From Ornithodoros turicata (lineage: Eukaryota > Arthropoda > Arachnida > Ixodida > Argasidae), in NCBI RefSeq assembly GCF_037126465.1, contig NC_088202.1:120666123-120730122 (forward strand): a DNA stretch of 64,000 nucleotides, read 5' to 3'. Below the pieces are notes generated by a model. It had not been told where the DNA came from. It saw only the letters and a list, made by a program, of their open reading frames with translations, and ran no database searches. How positions within the stretch are numbered: position 1 is the first letter of the stretch; every line of letters starts with the position of its first letter. A program made the position numbers and the translations under genes. Positions 9,941 through 21,256 of this stretch are shown in pieces.

Positions 9941-12701
9941 GGGCGATTCCACCCGAAATGATCCAGCGGACCGGCTCGGCCCTCACAAAACTATCGCGAA
10001 TTTTTACGAAATTTTTTTAGCAGTCCCTAATAGTGCAAAACGACACACAACCAAACATTTCTTCCCAAATCTCAATGTGCCGGGTGCTACACACGAGCAA
10101 AGTTCGCAGCACTGGTGAAAACCGTGCCTGGCGTGAACGGCATCTGCGGCTCATAGAAAGCACTTAGAACTGTGCGGTTTTCTTTTGCGGATAGAGGAAA
10201 CCATGGTTTGGACAGCGTCCAAATCCCGGTTGTCGTGCTGTAATCGGTGCTGGTATACAAAGGCCGGAAGTTTCGCTATTTTCCTCCTACTTCGCGATTT
10301 TTTTGTGGAAAATCAAACCATTAAATTTTAATGAATATTTTTTCTTGACAAGGTCTCGTGGAATACTTCAACAGGAAAAATCGCAAGACACGTGATTCGT
10401 CTAGTCATTGCAGGAAAAAAAGAGGAAGTCTGCGATTTTTCCAAAATTCGCTACAATCGAGCGTAAAACACGCAATGAAGAGGTCGGAAGAGACGCCTCA
10501 AACCGAAGTAGTTTTATAGAACGAGCCTTCATCTACAACATATTAAAAAATCTCAAGGGTGTTTTTTCGTATACGGTAGAAAATAATTTTTTTGTAGTAG
10601 AGGGTATTATGGCCACTGACCCACGTTGCATGTATCCGGTGGGGTGCTATATTTGTTTCTTGGGCTCTCGTTTTAATTCCTCGTACTTCCGGGTTTTTTT
10701 TTTTTTTTTTTCTGGTTGGTTTTCAGTATGACAGTCACTCGGACCAAAGGAACATGGCTCCAGTTTAGCGCTGTGGAGTTCCTATTCACCAGTATGAATA
10801 TTATGGCGCGTAGATGCAGGTTCAGTTCATGAAAGTTTCCTTTAACTGTCACGCTTAAATGCTGAACAATTCAGCAAAAATATTAACCACGAAAAGTGTA
10901 ACAAATTATAACGCTAGAAGAAAAGACGAACGTGCAAAAAAGTCATTTACATGGCAGTACTGGAAACGACGGAATCTCGTGGTGGTGGTTCATCGTCCAT
11001 GGTGTCCTAGGTTCCAGTGAGGCTCACAGCTATATAAAGCCTTGCACCACTCGTGTATGGAAGCGTATACCCGCGGATATCCGCAAGAAACCTTTGGGTT
11101 TGGATGAAATATGGACGCTTGTTGTGATCTGCGGATCGGACGTGGATGGCGCCTGATGAGGAGCGGATCAGACTCGGATAAACCGCGAGATTGCGCCATC
11201 AGTTTGCTTCACATTAGGTACAGAAGATAGAGTACAAGGTGTACGAAAGCCGCTCGCGCATCTGAGAGAGACCTCTGGCTCTGGCGTCCGTAGTCGAGGT
11301 GCGCGTTCGGCGCCGATCTTGCGTTTCACTCGCAATAAACTCTACTTATCCCGTTTGGTGCAAAATGTGTTGCTGTGCTTGGTGCCGTATAATCTTTCGT
11401 CGAAGCTAAATCTGTACATGCTGTCGTGTATCCTTTGGTAGCATCATGGACGCTCAGGACCTGTCCTTGCTACAAAAGCTATGCCGCTCCGGGGTTTTCA
11501 CTATCGGAACGAGAGAGAGGAAGTCGCTCGTGTGGATGAAGTTTGGTGACAGCTTTTTTTTTGTTTCTTTTTTTTTGCTGTTTTGTGCTGCCAGGAAATA
11601 ACGTTTATTTCCAGGAAAATTGGCCTGATATATCGAGCATAGAAACTGAACTATTGCTGCGTGCCGTGGGAGACGCGGATTTTTCGGATAGGATGCGGAT
11701 GTGAAAAAGCTCATCCGCGCAGGGCTTTAGCTCACACGACAGAAAGTATTACTTAGACCTGCCCATCACCGCTAATCCCCAATCTCCGTTGCCGGCACCG
11801 TGCACAACGGAAAGAATGCCATAAACTTAACCACCCAGGATTGCAATACGCGTGTTATGCTACAGAAGCAAAGACTATGGTAACCTTTCAGAAGTCTGTG
11901 CCACAGCATATTGCTTGCTCATTAAAACCCAACAAGACCAGAGAAAAATTGAAAATAAAAAGAAATAAAACAGGAGCCCAAGAAACAAATATAGCACCCC
12001 ACTGGACACATGCAACGTGGGTCACTGTGGTCGTAATACCCTCTACTAAAAAAAAAAAAAATATTTTCTCCTGTATACGAAAAAACACCCTCGAGATTTT
12101 TTAATATGTTGTAGAGGAAGGCTCGTTCTATAAAACAGCGTTGGTTTCAGGCGTCTCTTCCGAACTCTTCATTGCGTGTTTTACGCTCGATTGTAGCGAA
12201 TTTTTGAAAAATCGCATACTTCCTCTTTTTTTCCTGCAATGACTATGAAAGTTACGTGTCTGGCGATTTTTCCTGTTGAAGTATTCCTTGGGGCCTTGGC
12301 AGGAAAAAATATTCATTAAAATTTAATGGTTTGATTTTCCACAAAAACGCGCGAAGTAGGAGGAAAATTGCGAAACTTGCGGCCTTTGTCTACCTGCACC
12401 TATAACAGCACGACAACCGGGATTTGGATGCTGTGTAGAGCATAGTTTCTTCTATACGCAAAAGAAAACCGCACAGTTCTAGGTGCTTTCTATGAGCCGC
12501 AGTCGCCGTTCACGCCAGGCACGGTTTTCGCCAGCGCTGCGAACTTTGCTCGTGTGTAGCACCCGCCACATTGAGATTTGGGAAGAAATGTTTCGTGGTG
12601 TTTTGCACTATTAGGGACTGCTAAAAAAAATTTCGTAAAAATTTGGGATCGTTTTGTGGGGGCCGTGCAGGCCCGCTGGATCATTTCGCGTGGAATCGCC
12701 C
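9941..12701. mobile_element. 2.76-kb element with long terminal inverted repeats
   Basis: The left arm (9941 to about 10690) and right arm (about 11945-12701) are reverse complements over about 750 bp, with scattered substitutions and indels. Both outer ends start GGGCGATTCCAC. The 4-bp sequence ACTT lies directly outside both ends (9937-9940 and 12702-12705), a plausible target-site duplication. The ~1.2-kb centre (about 10740-11930) holds only short unsupported frames and no transposase motif, so the element looks non-autonomous. The superfamily is not assigned. Confidence 0.82.
10740..11930. other. Central unique region of the long-TIR element
   Basis: No conserved coding sequence. It contains poly-T runs near 11550-11575 and several ORFs of 60-90 codons that I cannot support. 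Confidence 0.4.
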
Positions 12702-12729
12702 ACTTGTTACTTAGCATGTACGATTCACT

Positions 12730-13060
12730 GTAGCTCTCTTTACTCTCGATTTACTGAAAGACATTGTCTCACATTTGTTTAGGTTAAGCAGGACCTCTTC
12801 TGTGACCACTTCTGAACGGCATTAATGTCTTCCTGTGACGCGGCTGCATCATCGTGATGATCGATTTCCCTGTAGACAGCGCAGTTATCAGCAAGCAGTC
12901 TTACCTCCGAAGCTATATTTTGAGTTACGCCGTTAATACATTTCAAAAACAGCAGATGTCTTAAAGCGGGCCCTTGGGGTGCTCGTGAGGTAATATTGGA
13001 TGCAGCCGACCAGACTTTGAACCGTTAAGAACAGCGCATTGTTCCCTATTGGTGAAATAA
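12730..13060 (-). pseudogene. Non-LTR retrotransposon RT fragment
   Basis: Read on the minus strand, this matches the palm of a Jockey/CR1-type LINE reverse transcriptase. There is a GPLLFLI-like block (GPALRHLLFLKCINGV), then SEVRLLADNCAVYREI at the YADD/FADD position, then a W-x(n)-LN-KC-like end. The polymerase acidic pair reads ADN, so the second aspartate is lost. The fragment is truncated on both sides. It ends at the edge of the 2.76-kb element on one side and the TTAA MITE on the other. Confidence 0.75.
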
Positions 13061-13094
13061 GCCTCCGGCCATGACATTAGTTGAGCCACTTTAA

Positions 13095-13880
13095 AGGTAC
13101 TGTAAAGCAGTAGACAAGCATGATATAGAGACTAGAGACTTTGTTGCTCCTAAATACCATATGCGGAACCATATGACCGACAATGCGCTATAAATATTTT
13201 TAATTTGACATGAAAAATGCGGCGTAGTGGAGCGGTGCGACGCCTGGTGTCAAACAACCCCCTGTACAGCCTGCAACACTGAAAATTGGTATTACACACT
13301 ATTACATCGGAACTTCATTATTTTAGTAACCATAATATCAGTTTCCCTCTTTACCTATGCATTCTGAAACCCTTGTTAACAGTGATTTTTGCGAAGTAAC
13401 CCAGCGCCGGCCGCTGTTCGATGGAAGCTCTCCCTACTTCTCTGCTGCGCCTGCGCGCTCCTTCTGTTCGCGGCCTCTTTGGAACGAACAAACTCTCTCT
13501 GTGAACCTCTGTGAACAAACAAGTCCCGACGCTGTCTGGCTTCTTGAACGTCTGACACATTTTTTTCAACGGCATTTCAGTTCGCTTATCCGCTTATCCT
13601 CAGATGTGGATAGCTGTGTGGATTGCAGAGGCGGATTTTGTGGTGGATTGTTATGTCGGGCCCAGTGTTCTACGCATGCAATGTGGTTGCCGCCGTATGT
13701 GGCAGGAGTACGGATTCATTTCGAATACCTAGTACAGTGTTGCCCGTAATCTTTAATTGTAATTTTATAATTAATTGCACCGTAGATTGGAATGAAACTT
13801 GGGCAGTTTTTGTCCTGGTGGCTTGGACTATCGAATAGCCACACTAAACGACATTTGATCGGTGCTGCTTTACAGTACCT
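13095..13880. mobile_element. 786-bp MITE, TTAA target site
   Basis: The termini AGGTACTGTAAAGCAG (left) and CTGCTTTACAGTACCT (right) are perfect inverted repeats. Both are flanked by TTAA (13091-13094 and 13881-13884). TTAA duplication is characteristic of piggyBac and Kolobok superfamilies, and the termini alone do not decide between them. The interior includes an open frame (13357-13749) with no recognised domain. Confidence 0.85.
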
Positions 13881-13885
13881 TTAAG

Positions 13886-13937
13886 ACAAATATCGGCACA
13901 GTTCCGTGAGAAGTCGGCCCAGGACACTCCCCCCAAA
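13886..13937 (+). repeat. SINE internal fragment
   Basis: About 52 bp match the middle of the SINE at 1165-1425 (aatatcggcacagttcc, gaagtcggcccaggac). Both ends are missing. Confidence 0.7.
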
Positions 13938-14078
13938 ACTGCGATAGTTGTGACGATGCCCACCTAAGCATGGCCGGAAGAAGTGGAAGAAAGCTATTGC
14001 TAGACGGGTGATTCAAGAGTTTGACGGATATACTAGTACATACTAGTTAGCGGGATAGGTCGATAATTTTCCACCTTA

Positions 14079-14602
14079 CATGTGACGGGAAGTACTTGAG
14101 GTACCAAGTTCTCAAGTACTACTTTAAGCACATTTCTCAGTACTTGTAGGTTACCTAAAGGACATTTCAATTTGTGTACTTTGTACTGTACTTTATGTAC
14201 TTTTATTCAGTAGTTTCCTTTCAACTACTCAAGTACCCAGTTGGCGATACAGACGCAAAACTTGGTCGCAAAACCATTTCTTTCCGTTCATATTAATGAC
14301 TAAGTTCATGTTTTTTAACTAGCACTTGGCAAACCGCTAGCTAAAGGCTTTGTAAGGATAACAGTCGAAATATAATTACGTCGCGTGTTATCACTACCAA
14401 GTGTTGAAACGTCCAGCGATACGATATGCATCTGTAAGTACTTGATGAGTACTTTAAAGTACTTTGCAAAGGACTTGGAACTTTACTTCTAGTAGTTGGC
14501 ACTTGTTGGCACTTTGTACTCTACTTCAAAAAACAGCCGGCTGGTGCCAGGTGGTTGGCACTTTACTTGAAGTACAATTTTCAGGTACTTTGCCCATCAC
14601 TG
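14079..14602. mobile_element. hAT-like MITE rich in aagtact blocks
   Basis: The right end, read outward in complement, is CAGTGATGGGCAAAGTAC, a classic hAT terminus. The left end near 14079 is a decayed version. The interior repeats the palindromic aagtactt block many times, as subterminal binding sites do in hAT elements. No 8-bp duplication was found, probably because the left end has decayed. Confidence 0.6.
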
Positions 14603-14855
14603 TCACGAGGCAATTAATGCACTGTACACGAGGGTACATAGAGAATACAAAGGAAAGCAGATACAATGGGACAAAACTTCAAGACAACTGGAGAGGCACC
14701 ATCTGGGCCTTGAGCTTTGCATTACTCCTATTATTCGCAATCGACATTCCCAAACTAACACGAGACCAACGAGGAAACAAAAGACAGTCAGTTTGTAGAA
14801 GTTGCTATGGGCACATTAATTTAACGTATTACTCATGATTACGGCGACACTGAAC

Positions 14856-14997
14856 CAGTGGCGGTACCAGGGGGAGGGGGAGCGATCGCCCCTTGAAAAC
14901 GTCAGTTTATGCATTGGATCTAACTCTCTCCCCTCCCCCACTACGTGCTTCAACAAAGAAACCACCCCCCCAAACCCAGGGTCTGGGTCCGCCCCTG
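14856..14997. mobile_element. 142-bp hAT-like MITE
   Basis: The ends CAGTGGCGGTACCAGG and complement-of GCAGGGGCGGACCCAG are related inverted repeats. The flanking octamers CACTGAAC (14848-14855) and CACTGAGC (14998-15005) differ at one position, consistent with an aged 8-bp target duplication. Confidence 0.6.
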
Positions 14998-15005
14998 CAC
15001 TGAGC

Positions 15006-17500
15006 CTTAGGTAGGGGAAGCATCCCTGCGGGACTTGCTATGAAGTGAGACCAGTCTTTTAATGGAAACGACGTCCCTTCCAAATATGTGCGCGAAAGAC
15101 TCTGGGAAACGACAGATGGTGAATGCACGTTCTGTACTGATGCCCGCTTTCGCAAGGAGGTAGCGTAACTGGCTTGTGGATGAAGTTATCTATGAAATTT
15201 ACGGTCCTAGTCCCGCCATATTTCATTCTGTTTGAAATGTGACAATACTGTGTTGCTGCTTTCAATTCGAAGTTCACAATACCGCGCTCTGCACGAAAGG
15301 CTGCGATATATCAGAACGGTATACGAACGGGATCCAGAACACGCACAACTCAACGAAGAGCGTGACGCAATAGACACATTTGTACACGTCGACATTTATT
15401 CACTATTTTTTTTCTATCTCTCTCTTAAAACGAACGAAACAGAACGCGTAGGATGAAAGTAACAAACACGAAACCCAACTTCCGGTTCCAGCTGTCCCGT
15501 AAAAACCTCGTCCCCAAAAGCCAGATTTCGGGAACGGCTCAATCGTCTGCTTTTAGTGCTCGATTGCAACACCGATAGAAAAGCCCAGGCGGCCACATTG
15601 GATTTTACCGAGCCAGCCGCAGAGAGAAACTGATAAGAAAAACATCAGGTGGCCGCCGATGTGAGGGGAGAACGAAAGAAATCTAGTAACGGGAGAAAAC
15701 GGATACGGAAGGAATATACCAAGAGGTCCAAAATAGTTGCAATAAATGCGTATATAACAACAGAGAAAGGCAAACCGGAAATAAGAGTTCCGTGGGGCTA
15801 GCGAGTGACTCCAGATGGCTACAATTGGGAGAGATTGCGCTGCCACATTTCCTATTGCTGAGGGAAAAAAACGTGGAAAACAATGGAAGAACAATACGAG
15901 AGCCGTAAAAGAGAGAACTCAAAGAAAGCGTCGAGAAATCTAGAAACCATGACAAAGTGATACCCAGAGTGATATTCAGCTCGAATAAAGCAGCGTACAG
16001 AAACAATCTCGCAGGCGATAATGCAAATGCTAGGACAAAACTTCCACCACGGTTTTTTTCTTGCTGATGATAGGTCGTACACACAAAACAAAGGAAATAA
16101 AAACGTTACTATGTATGTTTGAGAAAGACGTCTCCCTTTGCGTGGAACGTAAGGTATCTGTGACCTCATGGGGTTTCTCCCATACAAGCACGAGGCCAAA
16201 TACGTGCTTCAAATGGATGTTGACATCGTGCGTAATCTGAGCAATAAACCGTTGACCTGCCGTCATTTTCGCGGTTGAAGCGAGGTAGCATGCATATAGA
16301 GGTAAACATTACTTCCAGCACCGTGTGTCGGAGTTCTCGTGAGACCCGTCGGAGGTGTCGCAGACAGGTTACAGAACCCCGAGAGGTCCCCATTCCCAGT
16401 CGCCAGGGGTACGTGCACATATATATACAGGCCGACTCCCCTTACGTGTAAATATATTTGTAATAACTATTATTATATGTTTATGGTCGCTTTTGTAGTT
16501 TGTAACTGTTTGTGAATGTGCGAATGTAAATAAATAGTTGATGAAGCAAATAAACAGTTTCCTTATTGAGATCGCTCAAAGGACTTACTGCCGCAAAGCG
16601 TGAAACATTTGATCACTACCGCATGGTTGAGGAAGATGTAACTGAATGAGGGAATTTACTCCAGTAAGAAGAAAGCGCAGTTGACGATCCAGTGTATGGC
16701 TGACGCCACTAGGCTACGGAACTGCCACGGAAGTACGGTTTAGTTGCCCTTCAGAGGATCGACTATATTCTATAGAAACTGATCTCCTGCCGTGAGAAAG
16801 CTATAGCTTCTCTTGGTCAACGGTTGTGCGCGTACGAAGAACTGTCGTCCAGGTTTTGTCTCTTCGTAGAAATCGGCATCCGCGGCACCGAAGACATCAC
16901 GAAGAAGGCAAGAAGCCTGGCATAGGTCTACAAAGCTTATTTGAATGTGAGTTTTCCTGACAAGGTGGTACACTTTGCCAAGGCATTTTTGAGGTCGGCA
17001 GCCGAGAACAGTTTCTCTATACACTGATTATAGAGAAGGGAGTGAAGGAAGCCTTCGCTAAGGTAGACGTTGCCCTTCTTATACGTATATCATCTCAATA
17101 TGATGGTTTATAACCATTTTCGAAACTGAAGCTCATAAAGAATAGTCATCGGAAACCTTGACGCACGGCAGACTTATATACATTGTCACTATTATGCATG
17201 GAAATGGACGTCAAACAGCTAGATTTTACAGAGCTCATTACTGATTTTTCACAAAGGAAGTCACTGAAGGTTCCAATTTGTGCTAGCAGCGTAATGTATA
17301 GCCTTGAATAGCCGTTGTAAGATAGTTGATGTATGATCTTAGAAGATATAAACTGAAAAAGCTAAGGAGAAGCACTCTTTCTGGAAACTAGATGGTAATA
17401 AACGAACCAACTACTGTACATTGAACCTTTTCATGTAGGGGAAAGGGGGCCAGCTGAAACATTTTTTGAGAAAACCGTTCTAATTCGAAACGTACTTGGG
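15006..17500. other. No gene recognised
   Basis: Several overlapping minus-strand frames occur at 15414-16420, but none has a recognisable domain and they overlap one another in different frames. A TATA-like acatatatatacag lies near 16418-16431. AT-rich DNA with aataaa occurs near 16530-16555. I found no repeat family. Confidence 0.4.
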
Positions 17501-17512
17501 GGTGTAAGCGTT

Positions 17513-18190
17513 TCAGTGCACTATCTGCACTGTTGATCCCTCTGGATACCGTGAAATAAAATGACACGAATATTTCATGACAATATGGCAAAAAAATTTA
17601 ATGTGCAACAGGAGGCAGACTGTTTCAATATGTCCCAACCTTGGCGCCCGTAGCAATAGGCTACAGGTTTGTTCAAAGAATTTGGTATTGCATAAAGCAG
17701 GGATTTGCCGTGCAATCATGGCAAATGTATAACAGGTCTTTGTCACAACAACCCCAATGTGACCAGCCTTTGCAAACCTTGCACTCAACTCACTCCTGGA
17801 GTCCTGGTTCGGTTCGTACTTCTCATGCCACACGAGACAGTAATATTCCATGAAGACATCCACAACAGCCTTTGGGCGCCGTTTATTCCTGGGCGTCTTA
17901 GGCTTTGCCCTTCTCAATGTTTACTGTGTCTTGCTTTTCTCTGCGATGTGCATATCCTTTACGTTTCCAAGTTGAAGCACTTGTTCCAATTTGCCCCGTA
18001 GCGGCATGGCACCGGTAAACACCATTTTGCCCCCGAGGGAGACGCCATAAGTTACTAGAGTTTGGGAAGTTAAGACTGAGAAAGAATGACCTACAAGTAC
18101 GTCACAACTTTCGTGCTTCTTGTGCAAGCATTCTCGAGCACACAGACAAGTACAGCCAGATAAAATTTGCATGTGAGGCGCACGAACCAC
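17513..18190 (-). other. Two adjoining unidentified open frames
   Basis: The minus-strand frames 17921-18190 (89 codons) and 17513-17917 (134 codons) follow each other closely with different phases, as if one coding region had been frameshifted. The second begins with a basic stretch (RRAKPKTPRNKRRPKAVVDV) and continues SARFAKAGHIGVVV. I do not recognise either. They could be a decayed transposase, an exon remnant or chance. Confidence 0.2.
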
Positions 18191-18530
18191 TTTTTGTTGT
18201 CTAAGGGGCGATCCGGTCTACGCAGCACAGTGACGCTGTTCTGAATGGAGCAGATGTGTGGAACGATGCTACTGTCGAAAGGTGGATCTGCTTGCGCCAG
18301 AAGGGGACCAGAAAGGTTGACTGTTTCAGTGTACCCCGTGTTTCAACGTGCTTCCCTTCCCCTATATATCGCATGAAGTAGTCGCACCGACGTCAGACAT
18401 CTTGGCCATAATTTGTCCTTATGAAGCACCGTGAAAAGTACTGACTAGTTAGAGGGGTCCCCACCACGTACGATACCCGGGGCTCCCGGCACTGTAATTA
18501 ATTAATTGTAAATCCGGCATTCGTTTTATA
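18191..18530. other. No gene recognised
   Basis: This is unassigned DNA between the open frames and the LINE 3' half. It may include the 5' truncation point of that LINE. Confidence 0.35.
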
Positions 18531-19590
18531 TCCCATATGAAAACCCTGAAGTGGTGCAGAAACTCCCCTACGAAACGTCATCTACCGAGCCCGAGCTCTT
18601 CGCCATACTGACCGCGTTGAACCACATAGCGGGATCAGCGCCTGGCGCGTGGACTGTGTTCACGGACAGTAAGGGCGTCGCTAGAAGTTCTTGCAAATTA
18701 TTGTACCAGAACAATCGACGGCCTATGCACCATGACAGTTGCAACATGCAACCGACTTCTATCCTCGGGTCACAGCCTGTGTTTCCAATGGGTATCCAGT
18801 CACACCGGCCTACACGGAAACACCCGCGCACACGCCTTAGCACGTCGGGCACATGGGGACGTCCGCGTCAATAACTGTCCACTACCACTTTCAGCCTCAG
18901 CATGTCGATTACAGATACGCCGAATCCGCCACAGGGGCGCTCGGCAGTTTCAGGAGGACGCCGTCCGATTGAACGATCATCTGCGGTCCATCGTCCCTTC
19001 GATGGATTTCGTTGCCACACACCACTGCTCGCGTCGAGAAGCGTCCATTCTACACGAACTACGACTTAATGTCGCCAGGACACCTCTGCTTCTCTATAAA
19101 ATGTCCCACCTGCGCTGTTGAAGCTGATACTCCACATCTTCTCCGCGACTGCCGCAGATTCGACACCCCTCGAGCCACGCTCAGACGACGGCTACTCGAG
19201 CTGCTGTGCACAGATTTTTCTCTGGCCACTCTGCTCAGGCCAGTACGGCATCCCACACAGCGGTCTGCGTCCAAAAGCAGTTTTGACGTTCCTGAGCGAC
19301 ACAGGTCTCACGAACAGCCTGTGAACTCAAGTTGTGCCATCTCATTCTTCAGTACCCCACCCTCACCTCTCACCCTCATACGCAATACCCTCATCTATCT
19401 CATCCTTCTTTCACCTTTTGTTAGTTTATCCTTTATTTCCTAATTCTTTTCTTTTCTTTTTATTTACTTTATTTTACTTTTATTTAATTACTTTCCCGTC
19501 TTTTTTTTATTGCGGCATAGCAAGCCGACGTCCCGTTTGGCTGACCTTTCCTCCATTTTTTTTTCTTTGTTGTAACAAATATATCCCCCT
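18531..19590 (+). pseudogene. LINE 3' half: RNase H domain, zinc motif and 3' UTR
   Basis: This is a 5'-truncated non-LTR retrotransposon of the R1/I-like group that carries RNase H after the RT. In the 18551 frame the glutamate motif STEPELFAI and the aspartate motif FTDSKG are visible. After a frameshift near 18690 the third motif appears in the 18732 frame as WVSSHTGLHGNTRAHALARRAH, where the usual AD is AH. A CCHC-type zinc motif follows (CPTCAVEADTPHLLRDC, about 19106-19160). The 3' UTR holds T-rich DNA and a tail block (atagcaagccgac, 19519) shared with 30781-30905. It is truncated and frameshifted, so non-functional. Confidence 0.85.
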
Positions 19591-21250
19591 TGGCACTGGT
19601 AGTATGCATAAGATGAAGAAAAAGGACGTTCGTGCAGAAGCACTAAACCAATGTGGGTGTGATAAGCTACATCATACTATTGAACGACTAACAAGATACC
19701 AAACGAGCAACATTCTATCATAGCCCATGTGCTAGTCTGAACCTTAGCGTACGCCCATAACTCACGGCCATGTACCTCTGTTGCATTCCCCCCCAACCAT
19801 GCAAGTTCAAACCCGCGTATCATTCTTACTTTTGCATGTCTGCCACGTATAGAAACGTATTACATATTGCAGTCGTTAATTTTCGTCCGCCATTACGCAG
19901 CCGGGTAACCCAACGTCAAAGCCTACCATAGTCAAAGTGAGGAGTAAGAAGAAGAAGAAAGATGAAGTAGGAGGGGCGAGGCGCGTGTACAGCGTGCAGG
20001 GTTTTCTCGAGCCTAAACGTCAGCTATATTTCAACCGGAGTAGGAAAGGGGGGAGAGGGGGTTTATACTGGTACTACTCCTATCGATGCCGCCGTTCCAT
20101 GTCCCGAAGGGAACAAGATGAATTACCTTCATCCGCACTCTTTGTGAGCAAGCGTTGGAGCAATTGGGGAAGATTCCCCTGCCTTGGAAGCTGGATTAGA
20201 CAGGCGGGTAGGGTTCGAGCCGAGAGGCCGCGAAATTAAAGAATTCTAGGTGGAGCCGAACATGTGCTGGCGAAGGTTTTATTGCTCCAATGTTCATGGT
20301 AGTTCCCTCCTCGTCAATTCGTGCGATGACTTCCTGGCAGGCTGTACAGGATACTCACAAAAAGTATTTAAGTTACTGAGTACCGGCAAAGAAGTAACTG
20401 AGTAGAGAATTAAATATCAAATCTTGAAAAGTATTGAAGATAGAGTACTAAATACTCTCAAGAGGAACTCGTTACTTGACGTCAATGTTGCAATTCGCCA
20501 TCAAAGAAGTACGAAGAGCGTGAAGTTGAAAATGGCATTACTAAAAAGCTATATTAGCTCGCAGGAAGAACTGCTTTTCAAAATTGCTATCCGATACAAT
20601 CCCAAAATTCGCGGTCCCCCCCCCCCCCCCCTCCTTGCCGGCGCACTCCGCCACTATGATCAGCCACGATGCGGGAAGCGCCCTTACAGGGTGCGAATCC
20701 AATGGGAGATGATGTTTATGCCAATTAAGAGCAAAACATAATAAAATTTTTAAGATGTCATAGTTTAATAGAAAGGAACACCATTTAAAGAACCCCTGGA
20801 GACACGAAACGTGCTAGCAGAATATAAACCTAGTGCACCCTGGCCAAGTGAATTGTAATGCATTGCGCCTATGGGGATTCCGTCGATGTTTGCACAGCGC
20901 CCATGTTTAGACTACGATTCTTCGACAAAGACAGTCAAATTCCGGAAAGGTCATCGCCTATTTTTGTTCAGTGCGCTCTCGAGGCCAAATACAAACCACG
21001 GCACGATGTGTGAGTGTTAATCCTGATGCACCCAGGGCCTTCAAAGTTGCGACTCAGAGAGGGTTCCCCTCCTAGGCGCTCAACGGATTAAGTCCCAGTA
21101 TTATCGTAATACGCATGCGCTGAGACTGTACGATCGGTCTGAAGGAGTTCGAAAGGCGGACGATCATTTTTCTTTTTGGAACTCCAAAGGGCTGACAGAA
21201 TGGACAACTTTGCGTTGAGTGAGTAATATACAAATGATACCGTTTTGTAT
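19591..21250. other. No gene; possible hAT-like scrap
   Basis: At about 20352-20480 short agttactgagta and gtattgaag blocks resemble hAT subterminal repeats. A run of 14 C lies near 20618-20631. Open frames at 19937-20239 and 20424-20741 have no domain. Confidence 0.35.
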
Positions 21251-21256
21251 TTTATA

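Noticed and set aside
15553..16420. Membrane-protein-like minus frames
   Set aside because: The hydrophobic look comes from pyrimidine-rich DNA. The frames overlap in different phases and show no splice-consistent structure.
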